Part shown: one piece after another, positions 8,893-17,725 of the stretch
How the letters are laid out: every line of letters starts with the position of its first letter
Position numbering within the stretch: position 1 is the first letter of the stretch
DNA from: RYN-230 sp963813975
GTDB lineage: Bacteria; Actinomycetota; Actinomycetes; Streptosporangiales; Streptosporangiaceae
Direction of reading: 5' to 3'
DNA: 64,000 bases
Assembly: GCA_963813975.1 (NCBI GenBank)
Contig: CAWFAP010000007.1
Location: 372,001 to 436,000 of the forward strand
Position numbers and translations under genes: made by a program
Notes under the pieces: model-generated
Databases searched by the model: none
Told to the model about the DNA's origin: nothing
The model's input: the letters and a program-made list of their open reading frames with translations, nothing else

Positions 8893-9611
8893 TGCCTGAG
8901 ACCCCCGAGTCCCCCAGCCGCGCGAGGGCCGGCGGCGTGCGTCCCGCCCGCACGGGTACCGCGGAACCGCGGCGTTTCCAGGCCGCCGTGTTCGATCTCG
9001 ACGGCACGCTGGTGGACAGCGAGACGCGCAGCCATGAGAGCTGGCAGCACGTGTTCCGGTCGCGCGGCATCGTCCCCGACGACTCGCTGATCCGCGCGTT
9101 CGTCGGGCGGCGCGGCATCGACGTTCACGACCTGCTGAAAGAGCGGGTGCCCGAGCACGATCCGGCTGAGCTGATGGCCGCGAGCAGCGCGCACTTCCAC
9201 GCCCCGCACCAGCCGCCGCTGGGGCCGCTGGCCGGCGCGGTGGAGCTGGTCCGGCTGATCGCTGGGGCCGGGGTCCCGCGGGCCCTGGTCACGTCGGCGG
9301 GCCGCCGCTACGCCGAGCAGACCCTGACCGAGCTGGGCGTGCGCGGGCTGTTCTCGGTCGTGGTGACGGCCGAGGACGTGACCGTGGGCAAGCCCGATCC
9401 CGAGGGCTACCTGGCCGCCGCCCGGGGGCTGGGCGTGCCGCCGCCGGCGTGCGTAGTGTTCGAGGATGCTCCGGCCGGGGTGGCGGCCGCGAAGGCCGCC
9501 GGCATGTACTGCGTGGCCGTGGCGACCACCCACCCGCCGGAGGACCTCGCGGACGCCGACGAGGTCGTGCCCGACCTGACCAAGGTCACCTGGCCGCCGG
9601 CCGCGGACTGA
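8892..9611 (+). CDS. HAD-family phosphatase, beta-phosphoglucomutase-like subfamily
   Basis: A 239-aa protein whose start overlaps the stop of the SIS gene by one base (TGATG), so it is translationally coupled. Motifs are complete: I (VFDLDGTLVDSE), II (ALVTSAG), III with Lys (VGKPDPEGY) and IV (VVFEDAPAGVAAAKAAGM). It probably removes phosphate from a sugar phosphate in the same amino-sugar pathway; the substrate cannot be read from sequence. About 30 residues precede the conserved domain, so a start nearer the domain is possible. Confidence 0.88.
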   Translation: MPETPESPSRARAGGVRPARTGTAEPRRFQAAVFDLDGTLVDSETRSHESWQHVFRSRGIVPDDSLIRAFVGRRGIDVHDLLKERVPEHDPAELMAASSAHFHAPHQPPLGPLAGAVELVRLIAGAGVPRALVTSAGRRYAEQTLTELGVRGLFSVVVTAEDVTVGKPDPEGYLAAARGLGVPPPACVVFEDAPAGVAAAKAAGMYCVAVATTHPPEDLADADEVVPDLTKVTWPPAAD

Positions 9612-9697
9612 CCGCTGTCCGCCGTGACGTCTTCCGCCGGCGGCCCGGACGCTGCGCAGCTGGCCCGGGACGCGCCGGCGGCCGCCCGGCCCCGTCT

Positions 9698-9750
9698 CAT
9701 GATCACGGTCAATAAGGGGGGTCAGGTGGCAGACATTGACCGTGATCATG
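9698..9750. terminator. Long inverted repeat between convergent genes, probable bidirectional terminator
   Basis: Perfect 16-bp arms CATGATCACGGTCAAT (9698-9713) and ATTGACCGTGATCATG (9735-9750) with a 21-base loop. It lies between the end of the HAD gene and the end of the convergent SDR gene, so it could stop transcription from both sides. There is no T-run, so it could also be a protein-binding palindrome. Confidence 0.55.
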
Positions 9751-9790
9751 GCCGGGGGCGGGCGGGGCTCGGGGGAGGGCCGGGTGGGGG

Positions 9791-10546
9791 TTAGGTGGGT
9801 TCGCGGTAGACCTTGTGCTGGGCGGCCTGGGCCCGGGGACGGAGGACCAGGAGGTCCACGTTGACGTGTGAGGGGCGGGTGACGGCCCAGGCGACGGTGT
9901 CCGCGACATCGTCGGCGGTCAGCGGCTCGGGCACACCGGCGTAGACCGCGGCGGCCTTCTCGGCGTCTCCCCGGTAGCGCTTGACCGCGAACTCGTCGGT
10001 GCGGACCATGCCCGGCGCGATCTCGATGACCCGAACCGGCTGGTCGTACAGTTCGAGCCGCAGGGTTCCGGCGATCGCGTGCTCAGCGTGCTTGGCCGCG
10101 ACGTATCCGCCGCCGCCTTCGTAGGCGACGAAGCCGGCCGTGGAGGACATGACCACGATGGTGGCGTCGCCGCTGGCGATGAGCTTGGGCAGCAGGGCCT
10201 GCGTGACGTGCAGGGTGCCGAGCACGTTGACGTCGAACATGGCCTGCCAGTCAGCCGGGTCGCCCTCGGCCACGGTCTCCCCGCCGAACGCGCCGCCCGC
10301 GTTGTTGACCAGCACGTCGCAGCGGTCCAGCCGGGCCGCGAACGCGTCGACCGCAGGCCGGTCGGTCACGTCGAGGACGGCGGTCTCCGCCTGGCCGCCA
10401 TCCCCGCGGATCTGGCTGGCCAGGTCGTCGATCCGGTCGGCCCGGCGCGCGGCCAGGATCACCTGGTAGCCGGCGCCGGCCAGCCTGATCGCGGTTGCGG
10501 CCCCGATCCCGCTGCTCGCCCCGGTGATCACCGCAACTGGTTGCAT
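9791..10546 (-). CDS. Short-chain dehydrogenase/reductase
   Basis: A 251-aa classical SDR: cofactor motif TGASSGIG at residues 8-15, NNAG, catalytic Ser (VVMSSTAG) and YxxxK (YVAAK). It starts MQPVAVITGASSGIG from ATG 10546 with GAGGGG upstream. The substrate is unknown. It diverges from the ArsR-MFS operon, with which it shares a 159-base intergenic region. A larger frame running upstream is not coding. Confidence 0.9.
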   Translation of the reverse strand: MQPVAVITGASSGIGAATAIRLAGAGYQVILAARRADRIDDLASQIRGDGGQAETAVLDVTDRPAVDAFAARLDRCDVLVNNAGGAFGGETVAEGDPADWQAMFDVNVLGTLHVTQALLPKLIASGDATIVVMSSTAGFVAYEGGGGYVAAKHAEHAIAGTLRLELYDQPVRVIEIAPGMVRTDEFAVKRYRGDAEKAAAVYAGVPEPLTADDVADTVAWAVTRPSHVNVDLLVLRPRAQAAQHKVYREPT

Positions 10547-10639
10547 GGACCTGCCCCTCGAGCTTGTCGGCCTTTCCGGCCTCGTCCGGCGATGGGAAGA
10601 TTCTGCCAGGGCACTGGCCCGCCTGAACTGGCAGTCATG

Positions 10640-10691
10640 CAAAGAAAGCTTTGGATTGGCGCCCGAGCCTTCCCAAGGAGTCTTTGCAAAG
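10640..10691. promoter_or_regulatory. Two CTTTG/CAAAG palindromes, probable ArsR-type operator
   Basis: CAAAG-4 nt-CTTTG (10640-10653) and the perfect palindrome CTTTGCAAAG (10682-10691) lie just upstream of the ArsR-like gene. The second ends 14 bases before its ATG, close to a TATCTT -10-like element. A regulator bound there would block its own promoter, the usual arrangement for winged-helix/MFS pairs. Confidence 0.55.
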
Positions 10692-10705
10692 CTATCTTGG
10701 CATCT

Positions 10706-11446
10706 ATGAGTGACGACTCCTCCGCGGCTAGGCCGTCGGCTGACCAGGCCCCGGGGCGTTCCGCTGATCAGGCCACCGGCCGCCCCGCCGATGAGGACAC
10801 CGGCCGGCCCGCGAATCGCTCGGTCAATCGACTCCGGGATCCGCGGGCGCTCCGGGCCCTGGCGCATCCGATCCGGCTGTCCCTCGTCGGGCTGCTGCGG
10901 GTCGAGGGCCCGCTGACCGCGACCCGGGCGGCGGAGCTGCTCGGGGAGAGCTCGGCCAGCATGTCCTTTCACCTGCGCCAGCTGGCCAAGTACGGGCTGG
11001 TCGAGGAGGCCGGCGGGGGCAAGGGCCGGGAGCGCCCGTGGCGGGCCACGTCCATGTCCACGAACCTGCCTGAGGTGGCGGAGAACCCCGACCTCGCGGT
11101 GGCGACGGACCTGCTCAGCTCGGTGATCGCCGAGCGCTACTTCGAGGACGTGATGCGCTGGCTGGAGGCCCGGCAGGCGGAGCCGGAGGAGTGGCAGCGG
11201 GCGGCCCAGTTCGGCGACACCTACCTGTACGTCACCCCCGCGGAACTGGCCGCGCTGGGCGAGCAGACACAGCAGATGGTGGATCAGTACCTCGACCGGC
11301 AGGCTCATCCGGAACTCCGGCCGCCTGACGCCCGCCTGGTCGCCTACCTGCACCTGGCCTTCCCGCTGCTGCGACCGTTCGGCCGGCGGCCGGGAGAGGT
11401 GGCCACGCCCGACGCGGATACTCGGGGGGACGTGAGCGGCCCGTGA
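10706..11446 (+). CDS. ArsR-like winged-helix transcriptional regulator
   Basis: A 246-aa protein. After a 45-residue disordered leader rich in Asp, Ala, Pro and Arg comes a winged helix: LAHPIRLSLVGLLRVEGPLTATRAAELLGESSASMSFHLRQLAKYGLVEEAGG. The C-terminal 140 residues are helical and probably sense a ligand or dimerise. The ATG at 10706 follows two CTTTG-type palindromes. The stop overlaps the GTG of the MFS gene by four bases (GTGA), so regulator and transporter are one operon. Confidence 0.88.
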   Translation: MSDDSSAARPSADQAPGRSADQATGRPADEDTGRPANRSVNRLRDPRALRALAHPIRLSLVGLLRVEGPLTATRAAELLGESSASMSFHLRQLAKYGLVEEAGGGKGRERPWRATSMSTNLPEVAENPDLAVATDLLSSVIAERYFEDVMRWLEARQAEPEEWQRAAQFGDTYLYVTPAELAALGEQTQQMVDQYLDRQAHPELRPPDARLVAYLHLAFPLLRPFGRRPGEVATPDADTRGDVSGP

Positions 11447-12702
11447 ACGTCGCCGTCGCCCCGGGACGCCTGGCGTCCCGGATCTCCCCGCTGCTGCGCG
11501 AGACTGCCTTCCGGCGGTACTGGGGTGCGCAGAGCATCTCCTTGGTCGGCGACCAGATCACCTCGATCGCGCTGCCGCTCGCCGCGGTGCTCACGCTGCA
11601 CGCGAGCCCGGCCGAGATGGGCTACCTGAGCGCCCTCGTCTGGCTGCCCAGCCTGCTGTTCGCGCTGCACGCCGGGGCCTGGGTGGACCAGCGTGGCCAC
11701 CGCCGGGTCACCATGATCGCGGCGGACCTGGGCCGGGCCGCGCTGCTGGCCAGCATCCCGGTCTGCTCAGTGCTCGGCGTGCTGACGCTGCCCCAGCTGT
11801 TCGCGGTGGCGTTCGCGACCGGGACGCTGAGCATCTTCTTCACCGTGTCCGACGCCGGGGTGTTCGTGGCGCTGGTGCCCAGCGACCGGTACGTGGAGGG
11901 GAACTCGCTGCTCTACCAGAGCCGGGCGCTGGCCGCGGTGGCCGGTCCCAGCGTGGGCGGGCTGCTGGTCGAGACGCTGACCGCCCCGTTCGCGCTGGCC
12001 GCCGACGCGCTGTCCTTCCTCGGCTCGGCGTTCTTCCTGGCCCGCATCCGCCCGGCCGAGCCTGCTCCCGATCGGGACCGCCGCCGGGGCGCGCTGAGCG
12101 CCGGGGCCCGCTTCATCTGGACGTCGGCCATCCTGCGGCCGTCGCTGGCCTGCGTCTCCGTGATCAACTTCTTCAGCTTCATGTTCATGGCCCTGTTCGT
12201 CCTGTACGCGACCCGGTCCCTGCATGTCCGGCCGGGAGAACTCGGCGTGGTGCTCGGCGCCGGCGCGGTCGGCGGCGTCCTCGGGGCGCTGCTCACCCGG
12301 CGGATCGCGGCCCGGGCCGGGGTCGGGCGGGCCTACCTGATCGGCTGCATCGTGTATCCCGCGCCGATCCTCCTGGTCCCGCTGGCGGGCGGACCCCGGC
12401 CGCTGATTCTCGGGATGCTGGTCACGGCCGAGTTCGTCTCGGGGTTCGGGGTGATGATCCTGGACATCAGCATCGGGACGATCGTGGCGGCCGTCGTCCC
12501 CGACCCGCTCCGGTCCCGGGTTTCCGGTGCCTTCCAGGCCATCAACTACGGCACCCGCCCGGTGGGCTCCCTGATCGGCGGGGCGGCAGGCACGCTGCTC
12601 GGGCTCCACCCGGCCCTGTGGATCGCCGCCGCGGGCGGGACCCTGGGCTTCCTGTGCCTGCTGCCCTCGCCCATGCCCCGCTTCCGCCTCGAGGAGCGGT
12701 AG
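11443..12702 (+). CDS. MFS transporter (DHA3-like drug/siderophore efflux type)
   Basis: A 419-aa membrane protein with about 12 hydrophobic segments, starting after a short cytosolic leader (FRRYWGAQSISLVGDQITSIALPLAAV) that is typical of the EntS/tetracycline-efflux-like branch. Motif A-like WVDQRGHRRV follows the second helix. GTG start overlapping the regulator gene. The likely role is export of a toxic small molecule sensed by the upstream ArsR-like protein; the substrate is unknown. Confidence 0.88.
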   Translation: MNVAVAPGRLASRISPLLRETAFRRYWGAQSISLVGDQITSIALPLAAVLTLHASPAEMGYLSALVWLPSLLFALHAGAWVDQRGHRRVTMIAADLGRAALLASIPVCSVLGVLTLPQLFAVAFATGTLSIFFTVSDAGVFVALVPSDRYVEGNSLLYQSRALAAVAGPSVGGLLVETLTAPFALAADALSFLGSAFFLARIRPAEPAPDRDRRRGALSAGARFIWTSAILRPSLACVSVINFFSFMFMALFVLYATRSLHVRPGELGVVLGAGAVGGVLGALLTRRIAARAGVGRAYLIGCIVYPAPILLVPLAGGPRPLILGMLVTAEFVSGFGVMILDISIGTIVAAVVPDPLRSRVSGAFQAINYGTRPVGSLIGGAAGTLLGLHPALWIAAAGGTLGFLCLLPSPMPRFRLEER

Positions 12703-12802
12703 AGACTGCTTCCCCGGTGCACGCCCCGCGCGCCGTTCTCGATGTCGTGGCGCATGCGGTGGTCTGCTCCGCACCGCCATCGCCGATGGCACACTGGCTG
12801 AT

Positions 12803-14045
12803 ATGCGCTCATGGCATACGGCGCTGGCCGCGGCCGCGATCATGATCCTGGCCCTGTCCGCATGCACCGGGACCGGCCCGGCATCGCCGGCCGCGACGGC
12901 GCCGGAGCCAGCGTCGTCCGCGGCGACGACCGCATCCCCGGGCGCGGCGGCTGGCGGTCCACGCTGGCCGACCTACCACGGGACGATGAGCCGGGCGGGC
13001 GTGTCGAGGACCATGCCGGCGGCGAGCGGGTCACCTAAGCTCATCCGGTCGCTCAAGCTGGACGGCGAGGTCTTCGCCTCCCCGATCGTCGTCCGCGGGC
13101 TGACGATCGTCGCGACCGAACAGGACAGCGTGTACGCGTTCGATCAGTCGTACCGGCAGGTGTGGAAACGCAGTCTCGGATCGCCGTCGCCCGCGGAGGA
13201 GCGGCAGTGCGGCGACATCAATCCGTGACATGCAGCAGCGCGGCGCGCTCGCGATCGCGGATAACCGGGTCTGGGTGTCCTACGGTGCGCAGGCCGGCGA
13301 CTGCGGCAACTACAAGGGCCGGGTCGTGGGCGTACCCCTCGACGGCGGCAGCGACGTCATCCTCTACAGCCCGCCGACCAAGCGGGGCGGCGGCATCTGG
13401 AACCCGGCCGGTCCCACCGTGAACGCCGCCGGACACCTGCTGGTCGTGTCCGCGAACGGCGCCGCGTTCCCGGGCGACGCGTACGACCACACGAACTCCG
13501 TGCTCGAACTGGACGCGAAGGCCAAGGTGGTCGACTCGTTCGCACCGGCCGACTGGGCGGCGAACAATCAGGGCGATGTCGGTCTCGGTTCGCAGGGGGT
13601 GGCTCTGATCGGCACGAAGTGGGCGGTGCTCGGCGGCAAATCCGGCCCGGTATACGTCCTGAAGCAAGGTGACCTGGGCGGCATTGGCGGTCAGGTGAAC
13701 GTACAGAACATCTGCCAGTCATTCGGCGGGGCGGCGGTCGACGGCGACGTCGTCTACCTGCCCTGCACGGACGGCGTCCGCGCAGTCCGGGTCGACGGCG
13801 CCGGCCAGCTGCATGTGGTGTGGCACACGTCCGACTCGATCACCGGATCGCCGGTTATCGGTGGCGGACGCATCTGGGTCCTTGACCCGAACGCCGGCGT
13901 GCTGCACGCGCTCGATCCGTCCACTGGCAAGAGCCTCAGCCAGGTCAACGTCGGTGTGGCCAACCGGTTCGCGACACCCGCGCTCTACGGTGCGGACGTG
14001 ATCGTACCGACTCTGGCTGGCATCGCCGTCGTGCGCACCTCATAG
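12803..14045 (+). pseudogene. PQQ-like beta-propeller lipoprotein gene, broken by an internal deletion
   Basis: The first part (12803-13228, 141 aa) has a lipoprotein signal peptide with lipobox LSAC (Cys21), then WPTYHGTMSRAG and one propeller blade, and stops after ERQCGDINP. The second part (13230-14045, another frame, 271 aa) resumes with MQQRGALAIADNRVWVSYG and continues through further blades to a natural end. In intact family members the CGDI segment and the QQRGAL segment are separated by several dozen residues that are missing here. The simplest reading is one secreted lipoprotein gene that lost an internal piece out of frame. The downstream fragment has no signal peptide. Confidence 0.75.
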
Positions 14046-14303
14046 CGCGCACGGCCCGCCAGCCAGTACCACACGCGTGTCACCGCGGCCGCGGCTGCTC
14101 ATCGGCCCGTTCGGGGTGTCCCGGCTAGCATCTTGGGTGCGGGGTGATGCGGCGGTCCGGGCGCAGGCCGATCATGCGCGGGAGCGGGTGCCAGCGACCG
14201 TGTAACAGCGATTTGTGACCGTGATTGCGCTGGCCCGGTGCCGCCTCTGGGCGACGAGCAGGGCAGCTCACGGGACGTCCGGGCATTGCGTCGTCGTGGC
14301 ACG

Positions 14304-14783
14304 ATGAGCGCTATGCGCCTGCAGCGGTTCCGTGCCGTCATCACCGCCGGTCCTCGTGGCCGCGCGGTCATCGAGGTGCCGTTCAACCCGGACCAGACGT
14401 GGGGAGCCAAGGCTGAGCATCCCGTGGGCGGCACGATCGATGGCTGGCGGGTCCGCGGGACGCTTTCGCCGGGCACCAGCGGATGGGTGCTGGCCCTGGG
14501 CCCGAGGTGGTTGCGCGATATGGGCTTCGCGATCGGCGGCGAGGTGACCGTTGAGCTGGAGCCTGAAGGTCCGCAGCGCGGCGATCTCGCCGGCGACATC
14601 GCCGCAGCCCTGGCGGCCAGCCCGGCCGCGGGCGCATTCTTCGACACGCTGGCCCAGTTCTACCGCAAGGCCTACCTGCGCTGGATTGACGCGACCACTC
14701 GCCGGCCGGACGTCCGCGCGGCCCGCATCGCTGAGGTAGTCAACTTGCTCGCGGCCGGGGTCAAAGAGCGGCCGCGATCGTGA
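14304..14783 (+). CDS. DUF1905/YdeI-like protein
   Basis: A 159-aa protein starting MSAMRLQRFRAVITAGPRGRAVIEVPF. The first 85 residues match the DUF1905 beta-barrel pattern (VGGTIDGWRVRGTL, then WVLALGPRWLRDMGFAIGGEVTVELEPEG). The last 60 residues resemble the YdeI/OmpD-associated helical tail (FYRKAYLRWIDATTRRPDVRAARIAEVVNLLAAG). Function is unclear; members are small cytosolic proteins. ATG at 14304 is used; 14313 is also in frame. No strong ribosome binding site is visible. Confidence 0.75.
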   Translation: MSAMRLQRFRAVITAGPRGRAVIEVPFNPDQTWGAKAEHPVGGTIDGWRVRGTLSPGTSGWVLALGPRWLRDMGFAIGGEVTVELEPEGPQRGDLAGDIAAALAASPAAGAFFDTLAQFYRKAYLRWIDATTRRPDVRAARIAEVVNLLAAGVKERPRS

Positions 14784-14840
14784 TCCGCACAACCTGACCT
14801 GCCACTTGCCCGCTATCTCCGCTAGATCTGGCCACGTCGG

Positions 14841-16406
14841 TTAGTTCATGCGTCGTGCTCGCAGGACGATGTCGTGGGTGTGGTGTGATCCGGCGCCGGC
14901 GGTCACGTGGCGGGGGCGGGTTTCATTGATCTCGATGCGCCAGTTGTCGTCGAGCAGTGCGGCGACGTCGGAGGGGCTCACATAGTCGTCGGGGTCGAAC
15001 CCGTGGGCTCTGGCCTCCTCTGCGTCGATAGCGGCGTGGTGCACGAATAGAAGCGTCCCACCCGGCGCGACGGCTGCGAGCAGCGTTCTCTCAGCGTCGT
15101 GATTCTCGGTACGCCACAGCGCGGGGTACTGGGCGGACACCAGGTCGAAGGTCCCCAGGCTCGGGGAGGCTTCCACAAGGCCGGCGTGCACCCACTGCAC
15201 CGGGACCCGGGCCTGCCCGGCGTGACCGGCAGCACGCTCGAGGGCCACCTGAGACACGTCCAGAGCGGTGACGTTCCACCCCTGCTCGGCGAGCCAGACG
15301 GCGTCGGCACCTTCGCCGCAGCCGACGTCGAGGGCCGCGCCTGGCTTCAGCCCGGCGGTCTCGCTGACCAGCGCGCCATTGGGCTGGCCGCTCCAGACCT
15401 GCTCCATGCTGGCGTAGCGCTGATCCCATGAGTCCTGGGTGGTGACGCGCTGGTCGCGGTGGGCCTTGAGGGCCAGGGAGGCGCCGGCGGTGATCAGGTC
15501 GCTGTTGATCGAGGCTGCGGCGGCCAGTCCGGCGGCGGCGGAGCTGACCACCTGGGCCTGGATGTTGGTGATATTTCCGGCGGCCCACACCCCGGCCGCG
15601 GCGGTGACGCCGGTGGGGTCGGCGTCGACCTGGGTGCCGAGCAGGTACCCGTCGAGCCGTATCTCGCTCGGCTGGACGCCGAGGGGACTCAGCAGCTCCG
15701 CGCGGGCCCGGCATACCGGCGCCACGATCAGCGCGTCCAGCTTCACTTCGCTGCCGTCGGCGAGTCGCACGCCGGTGAGCCCGCCGACGCCGGTGGCGAC
15801 CTTGGCGACGGTCCCGGTGACGACCGGGACGCCCAGGGCGGCGAGCTGTTCCTGCTGCTCGGGCGCCAGCGCCGCGGCCGTGTGCTGCAGCATCGTGACC
15901 TGGGAGCTCAGCTGACGGAACATCAGCGCCTGGTGGAAGGCCAGCGGTCCGGTGGCGAGCACCCCGATGCGCTGGCCGCGGACCTCCCAGCCGTGGCAGT
16001 ACGGGCAGTGCAGCACGTCGATACCCCACCGGTCCGCCAGGCCGGCTATGTCGGGCAGCTCGTCGTGTGCCCCGGTAGCGATCAGCACCCGGCGGGCCGT
16101 GACGGTCCGGTCGCCGGCCTGGACGCGGAACAGATCGCCGTGCCGTTCGAGCGCGCCGACCCGGGCGCGGACGATGTGCCCGCCGTAGGCCTGCACTTCG
16201 GCGCGTCCCGCGCCATAGAGGTCTGCGGGTGACGTGCCGTCCCGGGTCAGGAAGTTGTGGACATGCCCGGCCGCCGCGTTGCGCGGGTCACCGGCGTCGG
16301 CCAGCAGCACCGAGCGCCGCGACCGCAGCAGCGCGACCGCTGCCGCGAGCCCGGCAGCGCCGCCACCGATCACGACCACGTCATAGCTGTCATCGTGTTC
16401 GTTCAC
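14841..16406 (-). CDS. Thioredoxin reductase-like flavoprotein fused to SAM-dependent methyltransferase
   Basis: A 521-aa protein. Residues 1 to about 315 are a thioredoxin-reductase-like domain with FAD motif VVVIGGGAAGLAAA, redox motif HCPYCHGWE (CxxC) and the closing GVWAAGNITN segment. Residues 330-521 are a class I methyltransferase: SWDQRYASMEQVW, then the SAM motif ALDVGCGEGADAVWLA, and a family-typical end. This fusion architecture is known in actinobacteria; its substrate is not established. The gene is divergent from an XRE-cupin regulator across a palindromic spacer, and a thioredoxin gene lies nearby, suggesting a thiol redox or xenobiotic-methylation unit. Confidence 0.9.
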   Translation of the reverse strand: MNEHDDSYDVVVIGGGAAGLAAAVALLRSRRSVLLADAGDPRNAAAGHVHNFLTRDGTSPADLYGAGRAEVQAYGGHIVRARVGALERHGDLFRVQAGDRTVTARRVLIATGAHDELPDIAGLADRWGIDVLHCPYCHGWEVRGQRIGVLATGPLAFHQALMFRQLSSQVTMLQHTAAALAPEQQEQLAALGVPVVTGTVAKVATGVGGLTGVRLADGSEVKLDALIVAPVCRARAELLSPLGVQPSEIRLDGYLLGTQVDADPTGVTAAAGVWAAGNITNIQAQVVSSAAAGLAAAASINSDLITAGASLALKAHRDQRVTTQDSWDQRYASMEQVWSGQPNGALVSETAGLKPGAALDVGCGEGADAVWLAEQGWNVTALDVSQVALERAAGHAGQARVPVQWVHAGLVEASPSLGTFDLVSAQYPALWRTENHDAERTLLAAVAPGGTLLFVHHAAIDAEEARAHGFDPDDYVSPSDVAALLDDNWRIEINETRPRHVTAGAGSHHTHDIVLRARRMN

Positions 16407-16431
16407 CCGCCTAGAGTGCGTTGTCCACGAT

Positions 16432-16467
16432 CAGTTTGACAAGCTACGTTGCCGAAGTAGCAAACTG
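16432..16467. promoter_or_regulatory. Palindrome in divergent promoter region
   Basis: CAGTTTG (16432-16438) and CAAACTG (16461-16467) bracket a GCTAC/GTAGC pair, giving an imperfect inverted repeat with a bulge on the left arm. It overlaps a TTGACA -35-like hexamer (16436-16441) and ends six bases before the XRE-cupin start, so it is a likely operator controlling both divergent genes. Confidence 0.5.
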
Positions 16468-16472
16468 AGGGC

Positions 16473-17060
16473 ATGACTGACGAGATCGACGAGGCGCTCA
16501 CGACCGTGGGGCCACGGCTGCGGGCCGTGCGCGAACGGCGCCAGGCCACGCTGGCCCAGCTCTCGCAGGCCACCGGAATCTCGGTGAGCACGCTGTCCAG
16601 ACTCGAGTCCGGCGGCCGCAAACCCACCCTCGAGCTACTCCTGCGGCTAGCCCGCGCCCACGAGGTGCCGGTCGACGAACTCATCAGCGGCCCCGCCACC
16701 AGCGACCCCCGCGTGCATCCCGAACCGGTAATACGACACGGCCGCACCATGATCCCGCTGACCCGCCGCCCGGGTGGCCTGCAGGCGTACAAGGTGATCA
16801 TCGAACCTGGTGAACGGCGGCACGGCCAGCAAAGCCACGAGGGTTATGAGTGGATGTATGTGCTCAACGGCCGGCTGCGCCTGATGCTCGGCGAACTGGA
16901 CATCGTCATGCGCCCGGGCGAAGCCGCCGAATTCGACACCCACACCCCGCACTGGTTCGGCAGCGCTGACCAGCGTCGCGTCGAACTCCTGATCCTCTTC
17001 GGCCCGCAAGGCGAACGGCTCCACGTCCGCGCCCGCCCGCGCACCGCCAGGCCGCGGTGA
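16473..17060 (+). CDS. XRE-family regulator with C-terminal cupin domain
   Basis: A 195-aa protein. The N-terminal helix-turn-helix reads LRAVRERRQATLAQLSQATGISVSTLSRLESGGRKPTLELLLRLARAHEV; the C-terminal half is a cupin (GEWMYVLNGRLRLMLGE-like strand, PGEAAEFDTHTPHWFG). Such proteins bind a small ligand with the cupin and control nearby genes, here probably the divergent flavoprotein-methyltransferase. The ATG lies directly after the palindrome; only a weak GAGG is seen upstream. Confidence 0.9.
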   Translation: MTDEIDEALTTVGPRLRAVRERRQATLAQLSQATGISVSTLSRLESGGRKPTLELLLRLARAHEVPVDELISGPATSDPRVHPEPVIRHGRTMIPLTRRPGGLQAYKVIIEPGERRHGQQSHEGYEWMYVLNGRLRLMLGELDIVMRPGEAAEFDTHTPHWFGSADQRRVELLILFGPQGERLHVRARPRTARPR

Positions 17061-17152
17061 TCTGCCTTCCCCCCGGGTGCTGAGCCCGCCGCAGCCAGCG
17101 ATCACGGAGGGCAGACGCCCTGTGCTGACATTCGAGGCGGGATAATGAAGCC

Positions 17153-17590
17153 ATGACAAGTGGGCTAATCCGGTGCGAGCACTGCGGCCAGGCGAACCGG
17201 GTGCCTGCCGCGGCGGCCGGTACACCCCGCTGCGGCAAGTGTCATCATCCGCTGCCGTGGATCGCCGACGCAGACGACACAACCTTCGGTGAAATCGCGG
17301 AGGCCGCCAAGATTCCCGTCATCGTCAACTTGTGGGCGCCCTGGTGCGGGCCCTGCCGTATGGTCAGCCCCGCGCTTGAGCAGCTGGCCCGCGATCTGGC
17401 CGGCCAGGTGAAGCTGGTCAAAGTGAACGTAGACGTCTCGCCGCAGATCTCGCAGCGCTTCGAGGCCCAGGCCATCCCGACCCTGCTGGTGCTGCGCGGC
17501 GGACGGGTGGCTGCCCGGCAGACGGGCGCCGCCCCCCTGCCTGCCTTGCGGGCCTGGGTTGACAACGCGCTCGCCACGGCCGCTCCCTGA
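17153..17590 (+). CDS. trxC: Thioredoxin with N-terminal zinc ribbon (thioredoxin 2 type)
   Basis: A 145-aa protein. Residues 1-40 contain two CxxC pairs (CEHCGQ and CGKCHHPL) forming the zinc ribbon typical of TrxC. The thioredoxin fold follows with active site WAPWCGPCRMVSP and the conserved cis-Pro (AQAIPTLLVLRGG). It reduces protein disulphides in the cytoplasm. Together with the nearby thioredoxin-reductase-like fusion protein it may form a local redox pair, though that is inference. Confidence 0.93.
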   Translation: MTSGLIRCEHCGQANRVPAAAAGTPRCGKCHHPLPWIADADDTTFGEIAEAAKIPVIVNLWAPWCGPCRMVSPALEQLARDLAGQVKLVKVNVDVSPQISQRFEAQAIPTLLVLRGGRVAARQTGAAPLPALRAWVDNALATAAP

Positions 17591-17725
17591 ATTTTGTCTT
17601 TGGGATCGACCGCCCCCGCCACGCGGTGCCATCTCGGGGCACCGGCTCGAGCCCGGCGTGGGATGGAGCTGCCGGGGTAGCCAAGCCGTCCCGCAGCACC
17701 CGGGTGAGGGAGCATTCAGGAGGCC

